Shown: in pieces, positions 33,115 to 44,755 of the stretch
Layout: every line of letters begins with the position of its first letter
Numbering within the stretch: the first letter of the stretch is position 1
The notes under the pieces: generated by a model
The model's database searches: none
What the model was told of the DNA's origin: nothing
Seen by the model: the letters and a program-made list of their open reading frames with translations, nothing else
Translations under genes and position numbers: made by a program
Assembly: GCA_036873135.1 (NCBI GenBank)
Contig: JAPTYO010000011.1
Coordinates: forward strand, 6,494,298-6,558,297
Length of the DNA: 64,000 bases
Origin: Clarkia xantiana subsp. parviflora
Taxonomy: Eukaryota; Streptophyta; Magnoliopsida; Myrtales; Onagraceae
Reading direction: 5' to 3'

Positions 33115-34433
33115 TTATTTTATTTCCTTCAGGATGACAGATAACGGTGTGTTCAATGGAACACATTTGGCGAGATTGGACTCTTTGATCCTTTGGGCAT
33201 TTGACTGGAATAGCCTCTTTTGTTGCGGTTGTCTCTTTTTCCAGGAGACGTGTATCTCCTTTTTAATTATTGCCTTCAAGGTTCTTGTTGTCAATCCCGT
33301 GATTGGGACGTCATCGTCACTAACAGGTTTTTTCCGTCCCTCCTTGTGACAGATGTCAGCATTGTCTTGACTTGTCCTTGTGGAAGGACCTTCCTTGTGT
33401 ATTTTGGATGACTCTGCTTGAGTCTTCTTTGGAGGGCTGTCGCCTTGATCAATGAATTGCTTTAATTTGCCTTTGAGGACGAAGCTGTTAATGCGGTTAC
33501 GTAGGCTGACACAGCGGTCCGTTTCGTGGCCGAAGACCTCGTGGTTTTCACACCACTTGTCTTTGTCTTTCCCCAGCGTACCTTTTCTGAAATTGTTCAG
33601 CTTTTTCCACATGTTCGCATCTTTCATCTCTCTCAATATCACGGATAGCGGGGCATTCAAAGGAATGTAGTCAGCGATGTTTATTTCTTTTGGCTTTTCG
33701 AAACCTCCTTGAAAAATTCGTTTTGGCTGAGGCTGCCAATTTCTTCCGTGCTGACCGCTTGAGGGCAGTTTTGCTTGATTCTGCTTTGGGGGTTGTTTCC
33801 ATGCCTCTTTTTGGTGTTGTGCTATCACGTACCGGTTGCATGAGCGTGCAGCTTCGTGCCTTGGCTGTTGGTACTGGAAGGTACCTTCCGTGCATTTCCC
33901 CTCTATTCTTTGGTGCAGTGTGTCTTGATGACTTGTGACTCGAGACTTTGTCCCTATCGTCTCAACTTGTTCGTTGATTGGAGGCAAAGGAGGTGACGGG
34001 TTGACACCTTTGTATTGGAAGGCTCTTTGGTTGGACGGAGGTGGCTGAGCCGCATATCCTTGGTTCTTTAGAGACACGCGGAATGCGAGTAACTCTTCCA
34101 GCGCCGCCATCATTGCTGGAGTATCGGGTTTGCCCCCGTTCTTTGTTCGCCCTGCGGCATTTCTGCCTGGGATTCATCTTCATGTACCTCTGGTTCGAAA
34201 CCAGGTGGAGGTGCGTGTTGTTTGTACTTTGGCTCTTTGTGCTGTGCGTCGGGTACATTGTCAGTCGGTATGGATGAAGCTACGGAAGTAGCTCTTGGAA
34301 TGTGGGAGGGTCCCGACTGGCTCCCAGCTGGCATTTTGCCTCCTGATCTTTTGTTTGCCAGGGACTTCTTGGGACGTCCAGGCCTTTTCCTTGTGTTTTT
34401 GACCTCTTCGGGAGGGTTGTGATCACTCATCAT
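33115..34433 (-). pseudogene. Gag-like ORF of the gypsy-like element (frameshifted)
   Basis: On the minus strand an ATG at 34,433 starts MMSDHNPPEE, followed by a basic stretch (RKRPGRPKKS). This frame stops at 34,110. An overlapping frame from 34,113 (MMAALEELLAFR) runs on to 33,115. The two look like one gag separated by a one-base frameshift. The second part is Gln/Pro-rich and carries PLNAPLSVILREM, then the knuckle-like WCENHEVFGHETDRC. The main capsid domain of gypsy gag is not recognisable. It is the first ORF after the primer site, as gag should be. The element would need pol in trans. Confidence 0.65.
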
Positions 34434-34463
34434 GATTTTGCAGAAATGTAGCTTTTTGTTCGA

Positions 34464-34481
34464 GTCACGTAGACGGCGCCA
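34464..34481 (-). other. Primer-binding site of the gypsy-like element
   Basis: On the minus strand TGGCGCCGTCTACGTG follows the 5' LTR after one base. TGGCGCCG-type sites are typical primer sites of plant Ty3/gypsy elements and differ from the Met-tRNA sites of the Copia elements. The cognate tRNA is not assigned. Confidence 0.75.
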
Positions 34482-34482
34482 A

Positions 34483-35285
34483 TGTTGCGTCCGGGATGAA
34501 CAAGGTCGTGAGGACGCGTCTGTTCGCGTGGTTGTGCGGGCTTTTGGGCTGTAACCCTTTGTCGGGAAGAGGTTGGGCCACTGGCGAGTGTTCGGTTTTA
34601 CTCCCGTAAAGGTTTGTGTCTCGGTACGGCTGTGTCTCAGGAGGCGGTGGTCTGTGTACAAATGCGGGCGTCTGGGCGACGATTCCTGCACGAAGGACCA
34701 ATGCTAGCACGGAGAGGGGGGGGTGGTGCTAGCGGAGCCCTCTCCGAAGCTTAAGTCACTATAATGGCAAAAGAGTAATTTCTAGAGAGAGAATATTTCT
34801 AGAGAGAAGTCAGAGCTCAAAATACCAAAGTTGGGCAAATGAGAGGATGTGTGAAAATGGGTGGCCAAGGCCTCCTATTTATAGGCTTCCTTGGGACCGG
34901 ACCCGGTTTTAAAGCGGTTTGACGACGGTTCAAGAAAACAAGCGGTAACCGTCATCCATATTGGTAGTGCGCGAACTTGACTTCTCTACACGTAACGGTA
35001 ATCGCGGATACGGTAGTCGCGCGATACCCGTAATGCAGTCCGGACCTCGTCGAATTTGGGCAATTCGGCGAGGTCCGGATTGCGAGCAATCCGGAGGTCC
35101 GGATTGCAAGCAACTCGGACGTCCGGGTTGCTTTGCGCAATCCGGAGGTCCGGTCCGGACGCGCGTAAATGCGTTTCCGGACCGTTTTGACTCCTTGGGT
35201 GACGTTTTTAAACCGAGATGTAATTTTGACGTGTTTACGAGGCCCGAAATATAAATACGAACTCGAATTGGGCACATATCCATCA
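34483..35285 (-). repeat. 5' LTR of the gypsy-like element, 803 bp
   Basis: It matches 26,770-27,517 except for an additional tandem segment around 35,080-35,150, built of CAATCCGGAGGTCCGG variants, and scattered changes. TATA box CTATAAATAGGAGG on the minus strand near 34,880. It is followed by the TSD ATTGG at 35,286. Confidence 0.92.
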
Positions 35286-35290
35286 ATTGG

Positions 35291-37194
35291 TATGCTAAAA
35301 TGCTTGGCAGCCCCCGGCAACAAAAGGTCAACGATGATCAGTACCTTCACGGTACAAATCAGTTAAAATGACATGTCCATCATTCTTCTTTGTGACTGCT
35401 TCAAGTTTAAGATCTTAGTCCCCAGTATTGTTTATGTTGGTTTTTCCTATTGTTCATTTTTGTTTGAATTCTGGTTATTATTATTTCGGATTTATTGACT
35501 AGAGTAGTTACCATTCGATTCGAAATGAGTTCTGCTTATCAAGATTAATCGACTCGGCTAGAAACGAGATCGATTTGAAATGTAAGCAAGCCGAAGCAAT
35601 AAAGCTATTGAAATAGCTGAATCAAACAACTCCATACATTTTATCCTACATCTAATTCTTTGAGTAAAATCAAAATGTCATAAAAATCCATTGATTGCGT
35701 AGTTCTAAGAATGAACCGGTTATAAATCTTTATTTATTATTAGTACTACATTAAAATGAAATAGTTAGTAATGATAATCACGTGTTAAACCGATTTGATT
35801 AAATTGAATTAAAGTTAGAAATGAAACGATTCACCCTAAGTTTAAAACAACGTTGAATAGCGCTACGCGCAAGTGGACCTCGATAGACGGAACACATCGT
35901 TCCAAAATACGAATTTAATAATGAAGTGTTTGAATGATCAGGTGCTGAATTTTCGTTTGCATTCCTACGGAAACAACTTATTGATAACATTTACATCGGT
36001 ACGAAGTAGGCTTCGAAACTACCACGACCTTGTAAAAGTATCAGCTGACGCATAGAGTGAAAACCCAAGATGCTCAATTCGGAGATGGGATAAAATCGCT
36101 GAGATAAGTTTGCAAACGAAGAAGGATGAAGTCGGTTAAACGATTTTCTTCCTAACGCCTTGAACAATAAGTCAGGCTAGGCATTCAAGTCAATTAAAAC
36201 ACACTTCAAGAAGCACAGTTCAAAAACATAATGTTAGAGTCACACTATCAGGTGTTCCCTAAGGGATGAAAAAGATGACTCACATGTATGTAAACCGTGT
36301 TCCAGTAAAATTGGTAAGATACGTCGCCATAAAAGCTAAAGAATGATAATGAGTTAAATCATATCATCTTGCGATATTAAACTACGCACTAAACACGCAT
36401 TTAGGACAAGAGCATAATAATTACTCTTAGAAAATGCCTGTTTAAACCTTTTGAAAATGGTGTCGTGACCGAACATGAGACATTACATCTCTTGAGGGCT
36501 ATTCCAAATAAACGGACAGTTTAAATCTAAGTAGTCATGATCATAACGGAGCAGGATATATCTGACAATCAGATCCCACTTAATTAGAGTGGGAGAGATT
36601 TGAACCGGCAACTCAAGTGAAGAAATGGTAAATGATAATGGAAACATTTTCATAGTAACTCTAGTGGGAGGAATAAACCCTACCACATGAGATCACTGTT
36701 GCCGCATAGACGAATCAAGTTGAACCTAATTGTCATATTGCTGAACCAGGAAAGCCACAACTGCCTCTACTACCCATTGTTTCCAGTGGGAGTGATCCGA
36801 CCAAACTTGGTTCCAGATCCTAGTGATCAAGGAATTCAACTCGGAAGTGAAACCCCGAGACCGAGAGGTCGTCAAAGGAAAGTTGATAGTTAAGGTTCAA
36901 GCACTGATCTTGTTCCCAAAGGAAACGATGCTCCGATAAGAAGCATTGTTCCGAGTGGGAGAAATGTTCCCAATAGAAGTGATGCTACGATAAGAAGCAT
37001 TATTCTGAGTGGGAGAAATGACCAGTCTCTAGATGGGATTAATCAAGCGTAGACGAAAGTCAAAGGCTTCGAACTCATCGAGCAAGGTGAAAACCTCGCT
37101 CTAACAACTGCTGGCAAGCATTGGAAAGACCTCAAGTGGAGAAATGGAGGAAAATAATAAAAGAGAGATATCGCCTAAATGAAAGCCATTATAG
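35291..37194 (+). pseudogene. Copia gag remainder and decayed pol (protease-integrase region)
   Basis: The gag frame from the left of the nested element resumes at 35,291 and stops at 35,366. Beyond it no protease or integrase motif can be recognised with certainty; a segment around 36,780-36,890 is Arg/Pro-rich (PRPRGRQRK), as in the linker between integrase and RT. The region is degraded. Confidence 0.5.
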
Positions 37195-38654
37195 TCTATA
37201 GTTGATTTACCTGCTAACCACATGGGCACAAGGATACGGTGAGTCCTGAAATAAGGCTCACCACTGATGGAAAAGGTCGGGAGGTGAGAAACCCGACTTG
37301 ATGCGAAAGGATATACCCATTTCACGGAGTTGACTTTGACAAAACAAACTCACTGACTGTGCGTAAAACCACGGTTAGGGCCAGTCTTGGTCCTAGTCGC
37401 AAGTCTCGATCTCGAGCTGCACCAAATGTATGTTAATACCGCATTCCTCCACAGAAAACTGGAGGAAGAGATCTACATGGAGCAACCAGAGGGTTTCATT
37501 ACTCCTGGTAACGGACGTAAAGTTTGTAAACTCCAAAGGTCCATCTACGGTCTTAAACAGTCGTCTCGGCAATGGTACCGAAGATTCCACGAGGAAATCG
37601 TAGAAAACGGATTCGTGAATCTTCACGAGGATCCGTGCGTGTATTATGAGACCTCCGGGTCTAAGTATGTCATCTTAACCTTATACGTGGACGACATACT
37701 CATTGCCGCAAACGATGTGAGTTTTATGAACAATTCAAAGTCATGGTTGGCATCTGTATTTGAGACATGGGAGAGGCCACGTACATCTTGGGCATTAAAA
37801 TTTCTAGAGATCGGGCTACCCGGAAATTGTGTCTGTCTCAAGAAGCTTATATCAACAAATTGTTGAAAAAATTCATATTACAGGATGCCAAACCCGTGGA
37901 TACGTCGGTGGTGTTTGGGTGCGCACTGTCAAAACGTGACGGCCTCAAGAACCTGGCAGAGCGTGAACAGATAAAGGGTGCGGAGTATTTAAGCATGGTC
38001 GGTGGTTTGATGTACGCCATGCAATGCACCCGTCCGGATATCTGTTACGCCGTGGGCCTAGTAGCACGTTTCCAATCAGATCCTGGCTATCAACATTTAA
38101 AGGCTGTAAAACTAATTATTCATTATCTGAAAGGTACTGCCGACTATGCGATGTGCTATGAGGACGAGAAGTTAGAATTGACCGGTTACAGTGACGCCGA
38201 CCATGGTGGCGATCCAGATGATCGTAAGTCCACCACAGGAGGAGTGTTTCTCCTTGCTAATGCTGACATTTCATGAATGAGCAAGAAGCAAACCTGTGTC
38301 GCGCTGTCCACGATGGAATCAGAATTAGTAGCCCTCTCTAAAAACGCACATGAAGCGGTCTGGCTGAAAAGGCTTCTTACTGTGTTGCTTGATGGTGACG
38401 TCGGGAGTAAACCTGTGAATGTGTTCTCTGACAGTCAGGCAGCCATTGCGGCAGTAAAGTATCCGAATTAGTACCATAGTATGACCAAACACATTGATGT
38501 GAAATATTTTTATGCTAAATATATGGTAGAATACAATATAATCACTATGGAATACTTTTCCACTGATAACATGATTGCGGACCCATTAACTAAACCACTA
38601 CGCATGGAGATATTCGAAAATCATGTAAAACTGCTTGGATTGCGTAGGGTTTAG
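37195..38654 (+). pseudogene. Copia reverse transcriptase-RNase H remnant
   Basis: From about 37,195 (LVDLPANH) the RT domain is readable: LEEEIYMEQPEGF, IYGLKQSSRQWY and LYVDDILIAAND with the YVDD catalytic motif near 37,690. A frameshift near 37,770 leads to YILGIKISRD, then CTRPDICYAVG. RNase H is shown by LTGYSDADHGG, STMESELVALS and VFSDSQAA, with a stop between. It ends with ADPLTKPL and a TAG at 38,652. Multiple stops and shifts show it is inactive. The final part matches 1-105. Confidence 0.85.
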
Positions 38655-39789
38655 TAGTGGTATGTATCTGTGATAACATTTTGATATTAGGAAGTTACAT
38701 TTTTGTAAGCGAAAGAATTGCAACTGAGTTTATGATCAATCGACGTCATTATGTTTTGATTACAGCAAATTTTCGGTCTATAAACTAAGTCGTAGGAGGA
38801 CGCAATCCTCTGCCAAAACTATGTCGAATGTGGGCCTTAACTCGTCACACAGGTAATGTCGTCTTGCGGTGGAGGGAGGCCTCTACTAAGCAAGGCTGGC
38901 TAAAAATCAGGGGGATAAACCTGATTACGCAGAATGATCATCTAGTGTCGAAGTAACTCGACATGATCTTCGTTTCGCATATCGTCTTGATGAACTTTGT
39001 TCATCATTAATTCAAACTCTGGGCCAGATGAGAATCTGCGATAGCATGATTTGACATGTCTCATTCCTTTGAGCTTAAAAGTTCAGGTATGCTATCGACG
39101 CGTGCTTCATACCACGCGTGCCACGTCCGACCACGGGGTCACTGCTCGGTTGTGCTAGGAAAGAATCCTCGTGATTCTGGCGGGCGCAAACTTCTTCCCC
39201 TCGAGCGTGTGATTGATCCCGGGAGCCTTATGAAGAGGCACCCAAAGTATCCTCACGGACTCGGAACTCATATATAGGTCAGGCTCAATGTTCGCTTCCC
39301 GGCGTACGAGCGTAGTGCTGAACAAAAAGGCCCAGTGACCACGTCTTTGGAAACCGGTTCGGTTTGACTAAGGATATGAGCGATGGGGATGGTCAAGTTC
39401 ACTTGTAATTCACCGACTCTTGTATTCACTAAGGTGGCCACCAACCGGATATTAGTTGAAGGTTGTGAATACTTGTACGGATGCCTTGGAGAAGTGTTCC
39501 TATGAGGAAACTAGGCAAAATGAGAATTATCAGTTAACCTAGGATACAGCGCGACACTATATAAATGTTGTTTATAACAGGTTGATTGGATAAAAGGGAA
39601 TCAACGTTCCGCGGGCGCTACAACACTCCTAACAGATGAGTAGCACGATGCCCGTCGTGTCCGTCGGTCGCACAGAAAACCTCAATGAACTATTCGAAAG
39701 CAAAGGACGAGATAGAAGGAGTGAAATGTTGATGCAGATTTGGACGACAATACATTAACAGGCACCCTCCCATTCCGGCGAGTGAGAGC
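38655..39789 (+). other. 3' noncoding region of the old Copia element
   Basis: Over 1.1 kb without a credible ORF, similar throughout to 106-1,215. It ends in a purine-rich GAGTGAGAGC before the LTR. The shared length and order of motifs show that this block is part of the family. Confidence 0.75.
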
Positions 39790-40390
39790 TGTAAGCATAT
39801 GGTGATGGGCACCGTAAATGGAAGCCCATTATATGTATATGTTACCTAAGTTAATTGGGTACATGTCACTTTAGGACATTGGGCTAGACCCAAATCTCAA
39901 TTGACATGAGAGACCCAAAATTGGGCCTCCCTATACTAAGCATGGGCTGGCCGAAATTTAGGTGGAGACAAAGTGGACTTTTGTCCACTTTACTCCTCCT
40001 ATATATATAGGGAGTTAGGGGTTTTATTAGGGTTAATCACAATCCCATTTAAGTGGTGTTTTGAGAGAAAAACCATCCCCCAAGAACAACATACTTCGGC
40101 CGAACCACTACCTCACCAAGGGTGTGCCAATTTGCCTTCGAGCAACACTCCAGAGATCCGTCCATTGCCAAGAATCGATCAGAGGCTTTGCTGTGAAGAA
40201 TATACCACATAGGGCTTCCTTCACAAGAACCCCTACGGGTGCCGACCGGAGGATCGTGAACTCCCTTCTGCAAAGATCTTGAGACTACGGACTACTGTTG
40301 AGGTATGTGCGAATCTTCCGCTGCGTAATTTCGACTACTAACATGTACCATAATTTAGTTTCCGTAGTGATTACTCCTCGTAATCTAACA
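39790..40390 (+). repeat. 3' LTR of the old Copia element
   Basis: TGTAAGCATATGG to GTAATCTAACA, 601 bp, followed by the TSD AGAGG. TATA-like CTATATATATAGGG near 40,000. Confidence 0.93.
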
Positions 40391-40619
40391 AGAGGTGCCC
40401 CTATGAGAAGATTTAAAAGAATCTATGCCCCTGGGCTTTAGCATTAGATGATCTCATGTATATAGTTCCCTTATGGTGTTAATCCCTCTAAGTGGTTTAC
40501 TCGTAAAAGCCTAATCATCATTGCCCCCATCTCTAGGCGGCGTTATTTTAGTGGCGGGGCCTGGAGATTCTACAATGAAGTAAATCAAATGCAAAATTTC
40601 TAAGCTCCACTCCCCATGT

Positions 40620-40945
40620 GATCATTCACATGTGGGGTGGACGTAGCTCGGGATGGTGAAAGTGTGAATGCACTTTATTTCAGAATTACGTGGAGAGCCG
40701 GTGCACAATTACGTAAGCCAGTTACCATACCGGTCATTCCCTATAAATAAAACCATATATCTCTTCTCATTTTTTACACACTCTCATATATATTCATTAT
40801 GTAGTTCAGTTCTTAGATATTATCTTCAGATGACTGACTTAAGCATCAGAGGAAGATTACCGGGCCACCCCGGCTCATCCCTTTGTGCAAGTATCAAGTG
40901 CGGGTGGTTGAGCTTAAGTTCACTTCAAGAGATCAAGACCCAACA
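40620..40945 (+). repeat. Probable LTR fragment of a gypsy-like element
   Basis: A TATA-like CTATAAATAAAACC near 40,741 is followed by GACTGACTTAAGCATCAGAG, nearly the same as the R-U5 context of the LTR at 9,331 (ACTGACTTAAGCTTCAGAG on the minus strand). It ends in a possible LTR terminus GATCAAGACCCAACA at 40,945. The left boundary is unclear. Confidence 0.4.
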
Positions 40946-42092
40946 AACTGACGAACCAACGGTCGATGTCAAGTCTTTCTTGGGACGGTCGAAATCCAAC
41001 CCAATCAAAATAAATGTAGACTATTTTTGTGGATCATCAAGGTTACGAGGACCAAACCCCCTAACTTTCACTTTAAAATGGTGGATGGTCTTGAGCAAAC
41101 TCAAGAATCCCCTAGAAATGGAAGGTACATTTTGGTCCCTGAATAATAAACAACTACACAACGAACCCCACAACAAGATCGGGCCAACAATAATGGGCCA
41201 AAGTACAAGACCGAACAAAACAACCAAGATATACCCTGCTTCTTATCTCAATACAAATTAGGAAGAATTAATAACTAGTTTTTTATGTGATTTAATTGGT
41301 TTTAAATGTCAAAGATGACTCACATTACAATAATTTTTAAGTTTCTTAGGCCATGTTTCCATTTGTTAACAAAGCATCGACTAAGATATCATAGTCGGTG
41401 GTTAACTAATACAATATTAATTTGGATGAAATATATATTACGAGATCCTAATAGAATATTTGAATGAATCTAAAAGACCTAAATGCCATAAGTACATTTT
41501 TTAATTATTATTAAAGTCCGACTTGGGGTCACTAGATCCCAACCTAAGGTCATCGCAGCCCGACCTGTGGTCGCCAAAGCACGACTCGTAGTCACCAAAG
41601 CTTGACTCAAAGTCACCAAAATTATTATCCACTAAGTAAGGATACGGGTATTTTGATCATTACTAACTATGTATTAAACAATGCAATGGTTTTGGTGAAG
41701 CTTAGCTAGTACATAATTAATTACTACATAAATGAGTATTGTCCAAACACATTATTAGCTAATATATGTACTAAGATATCCTATTACATCAAAAACATAC
41801 CTACATTAATCTTGCAAGGTAACTAGCAAATTTACAATTTGATTAGTTCATTTTATTTTATTTTTACAAACGGTATGCTTGTATTATTGATTGATAGAGT
41901 AACTCAAAGCAACTGTTTAGGGAAGTTATGGAATGGCATGCGATGCAAATACAAACAAGTATTTGAGCATTTTAGTAGATATGATCCTTGATCTTATTCA
42001 GATCTTCTTTTTGGATTTTGTATCATTCATTATTTATATTTCTAGAAGCTGTTTTTGAGCCATTCGCAAAATTGTCCTTACGCACACCTGGG

Positions 42093-42128
<36 letters not shown>

Positions 42129-42542
42129 GAAGGTGATGGATTCCAAAGTCAAAAAATTGTGGGGGTGATTAGATAAAAGGGTTTTGGAAGGTTAGGTAAA
42201 GATGAGGGACAAATAAGTAATTTTAAAAAATTAATAAAGACCAGATAGGGGTGGGTACTACGTACTTGTGGTAGACAGATTAGAAAGAGAATGGAATATT
42301 TGGGAGAATGAAGAGAAGAATTAGGAGAAGGTTTTACATACACATGTATTTATATATATAATAATAAAATGATAAATATAAATATTTGGATATTAGTATA
42401 CAGAGATTGAATAATATAGCCAACGCCAACCCAGCAAACAAACAAACAGCCCTTTGTGGGTCGTCCTCTACCTCCAGTTAGGTCAATTAATGTGTCCACT
42501 GTTTAAACTTTCTTCCATTCTGTATATAATATACATATTAAA

Positions 42543-42543
<1 letters not shown>
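40946..42543. other. Intergenic, no gene seen
   Basis: No credible ORF. It includes a worn tandem repeat of about 21 bp at 41,519-41,620 (CGACCTGTGGTCGCCAAAG and relatives, about five units) and a run of about 33 adenines at 42,091-42,123. Confidence 0.6.

Positions 42544-42545
<2 letters not shown>

Positions 42546-42588
<43 letters not shown>
42546..42588. repeat. (TA)n microsatellite
   Basis: About 20 TA units in AT-rich sequence. Confidence 0.9.
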
Positions 42589-42590
<2 letters not shown>

Positions 42591-44440
42591 GGTTAACATT
42601 ATTATATTTAGCTTAACTTATGTTTATTCTGAGTAAGGCTTTGCTGCACTAATTTTTAGTTAGTTTAGTGGTCACTTGAGTATTTTAGATGTTATTATTA
42701 ATTGATAAAGTTGTAAACTTTGCATCAATATTTCGTCCCTAAACCCTTCCTTTATGTAAATATAATAGTGTCATGCAATGGAGAATTGCAAATAACATGT
42801 GGATATAAAAAATATTATTTTAATCATATTCATATGTTCTTCAACATCTTTATAGTTTCATCTTGTTTTTCAATTATTATTTTTTGCAAAATTAAAATCG
42901 AACCCAGACAACTTGTTGCTAGATTTTTTTAGAAGAAGATGATCTTGTTAAAGAAGATGAAGATACTTTTTAAACCAACAGTAACAAATATCACAAAAAA
43001 TTGACTAAAAATAAATATTGACAAACATAAATAACCAACAAAAATGAGAGTTTAAATCTGAAGACTTACCCTTGAAATGACTTTAACCTATCCTGGCCTA
43101 AACTAGAGGAAGCAATTTGTAAATAAAAAAAAAGAGCCAAATATGTAAGTGTAACAAATAATATTATACATAAAGAAAATGACAACTCTAAGATCCTCTT
43201 AAGAAAACGAAGCAATTTGTATACCGAGGTGGTAAAAAGAAAACATAAATTTATTGTAAGAGTAATGTTTATGCTCTATTATTTGGCCTTAAACTCTGTT
43301 AAATTTGTCGGCCAGTCAATTTCATTAAGAAAATAAATGAGAGAAATATATATGATAATAAAAAATAAAATAAAGTGGAAACATTGAAAATTGGCGATAT
43401 GTTTAATATCTGTGACTGTCATATGGAACAGAGCAGAGAGTAATAGAAAGCCATTCCGTGGAGATCAGAGCCAGAAGCGATTAGGGTGGGGGATAAATAA
43501 TAACAATTCATCTCTCTCTCCCCGTTTTCTCCGGGGTAAAAAGAAAATCTCAATGTAAACCCATTTTCTATTACTGATTCATTATTATTAGGGTTTACTT
43601 CAAACAAGGCACGGTCATAATATGTTTTATGTCCATTTGAGCCGTTAAATATATCATATTTATTCATTAACCCGCGAGTGTGCCAAGTTTTTCTTAAACA
43701 AAATAAAATTTGTATTTATATTATCATTAATTTATTCATTGTGCAGATATTTTAATTTTAAACTAATATATAATAATGGTATAAATTTAAAAAAAAAAAT
43801 TATACTATTACATAAATCAGAGCGTATAATAAAATAAAATTATGAGTTTTGATTAATTAAAATACTTAAATTAAAAAAATAATTATATAACAAATTAAAA
43901 GGCAGAAAAAGCATAAATGATTAAATAATACATAGCATGGTATATAACACACAATTATATGTATTATAATTAAAATAATATAATATAAAACTGTTTAAGT
44001 ACTATTATATAGAGGTGTGTAAATGGAGTACCTTACTATAACTCAATTACTGTGTAATATTCGAACACATACACCGACATTATTATTAGATTAGACTAAC
44101 TATTTATCAGCATATAAGCTAGCATTTTTCTACTTTTGAAATAAATATAAAGTTTATTCTTCTTTGTATAATATTATATATATTGACAAAAGAATGTAGG
44201 GGAATATATATAAAGATTTATCTATGTGTATGCATATGGGTGTATGATAGACATATCATGTTTATTGATAGTACTCCAAGTAGTGTCATTTTCCAACATA
44301 TACCCTCCACACCATATACCCATCCATCATATATACATACATACATATCATTTTCTTTTTGCTTTTTTTATTATACAAATTATTCATTATTATTATTATT
44401 AGTTTCATATTTCCTTTCTTCCACATTTAATTAAACAGAA
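42589..44440. other. Intergenic region upstream of the KANADI1-like gene
   Basis: Strongly AT-rich, with no protein-coding signal. The promoter of the following gene must lie in or near this stretch; a TATA-like TATATATAAAG is at about 44,203-44,213 but is not proven to be the used one. Confidence 0.55.
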
Positions 44441-44583
44441 AATAAAAATAAAAAAGTCATTGTTTTTCAGTTGCACTCTCTTCTCTTGTTAGAAAACAGC
44501 TCTTACTCATCTATCAATCCCTTCTGCACCTTCTTCTTCTTCTTCTTCTCTCTCACTCTTCCTCCATATCCCTCTCTTTCTTA

Positions 44584-44738
44584 ATGAATGAACACCAAGC
44601 ATGTCTGTTGAAGAAGATGGATGAATGAATCATTCTCTCTCCTCCCTTTCTCTCTCTAAAAACACAAACACAATCATTTTTCAAAAAAAAAAAACATCTA
44701 GTTCATCTTGTTCTTTCCATCTAAGATCCTTAAATTAG
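44584..44738 (+). promoter_or_regulatory. Upstream ATGs/uORFs in the presumed 5' leader
   Basis: Between a CT-rich leader (CTTCTTCTTCTTCTTCTCTC near 44,535) and the main ATG at 44,756 stand at least four upstream ATGs: 44,584 (14 codons), 44,601 (7 codons), 44,621 (12 codons) and 44,625 (37 codons). None is in frame with the main ORF. If the transcript starts in the CT-rich leader, all would be read first and could lower translation of the main ORF. Confidence 0.5.
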
Positions 44739-44755
44739 GTTCCTCTTCAAAAAAA

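Larger units (their letters stand above)
26770..35285 (-). mobile_element. Non-autonomous gypsy-like LTR element (LARD/TR-GAG type), TSD ATTGG
   Basis: The 8,516-bp element is on the minus strand. Its LTRs are 34,483-35,285 (5') and 26,770-27,517 (3'), and a perfect TSD ATTGG lies at 26,765-26,769 and 35,286-35,290. The primer site follows the 5' LTR on the minus strand, and a polypurine tract precedes the 3' LTR. The coding content is limited to gag-like ORFs near the 5' end. No protease, RT, RNase H or integrase motif was found. The remaining 5 kb is noncoding and rich in tandem repeats. This fits a large retrotransposon derivative mobilised by a Tat/Ogre-like gypsy partner; the partner is inferred. 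Confidence 0.9.
23378..40390 (+). mobile_element. Old Copia element (family A) carrying a nested retroelement, TSD AGAGG
   Basis: LTRs of family A at 23,378-23,979 and 39,790-40,390 enclose a Met-tRNA primer site, a gag ORF, pol remnants and a long 3' noncoding region. A perfect 5-bp TSD AGAGG stands at 23,373-23,377 and 40,391-40,395. An 8,516-bp element is inserted in its gag (26,770-35,285); without it this element is about 8.5 kb. The pol is disrupted by stops and frameshifts, so it is dead. Confidence 0.93.

Noticed and set aside
40668..41261. Plus-strand ORF of 197 codons
   Set aside because: It overlaps the probable LTR fragment, has no recognisable domain and no intron or promoter context of its own.
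42091..42123. Poly-A run as the tail of a retroposon
   Set aside because: No retroposon body or target-site duplication could be found next to it.
43419..43667. 82-codon minus-strand ORF upstream of the KANADI1-like gene
   Set aside because: No domain, no splice or promoter support, in AT-rich intergenic sequence.
44708..44755. N-terminal extension of the KANADI1-like protein
   Set aside because: The extension starts at TTG; the first in-frame ATG is 44,756, followed by sequence conserved in KANADI proteins.
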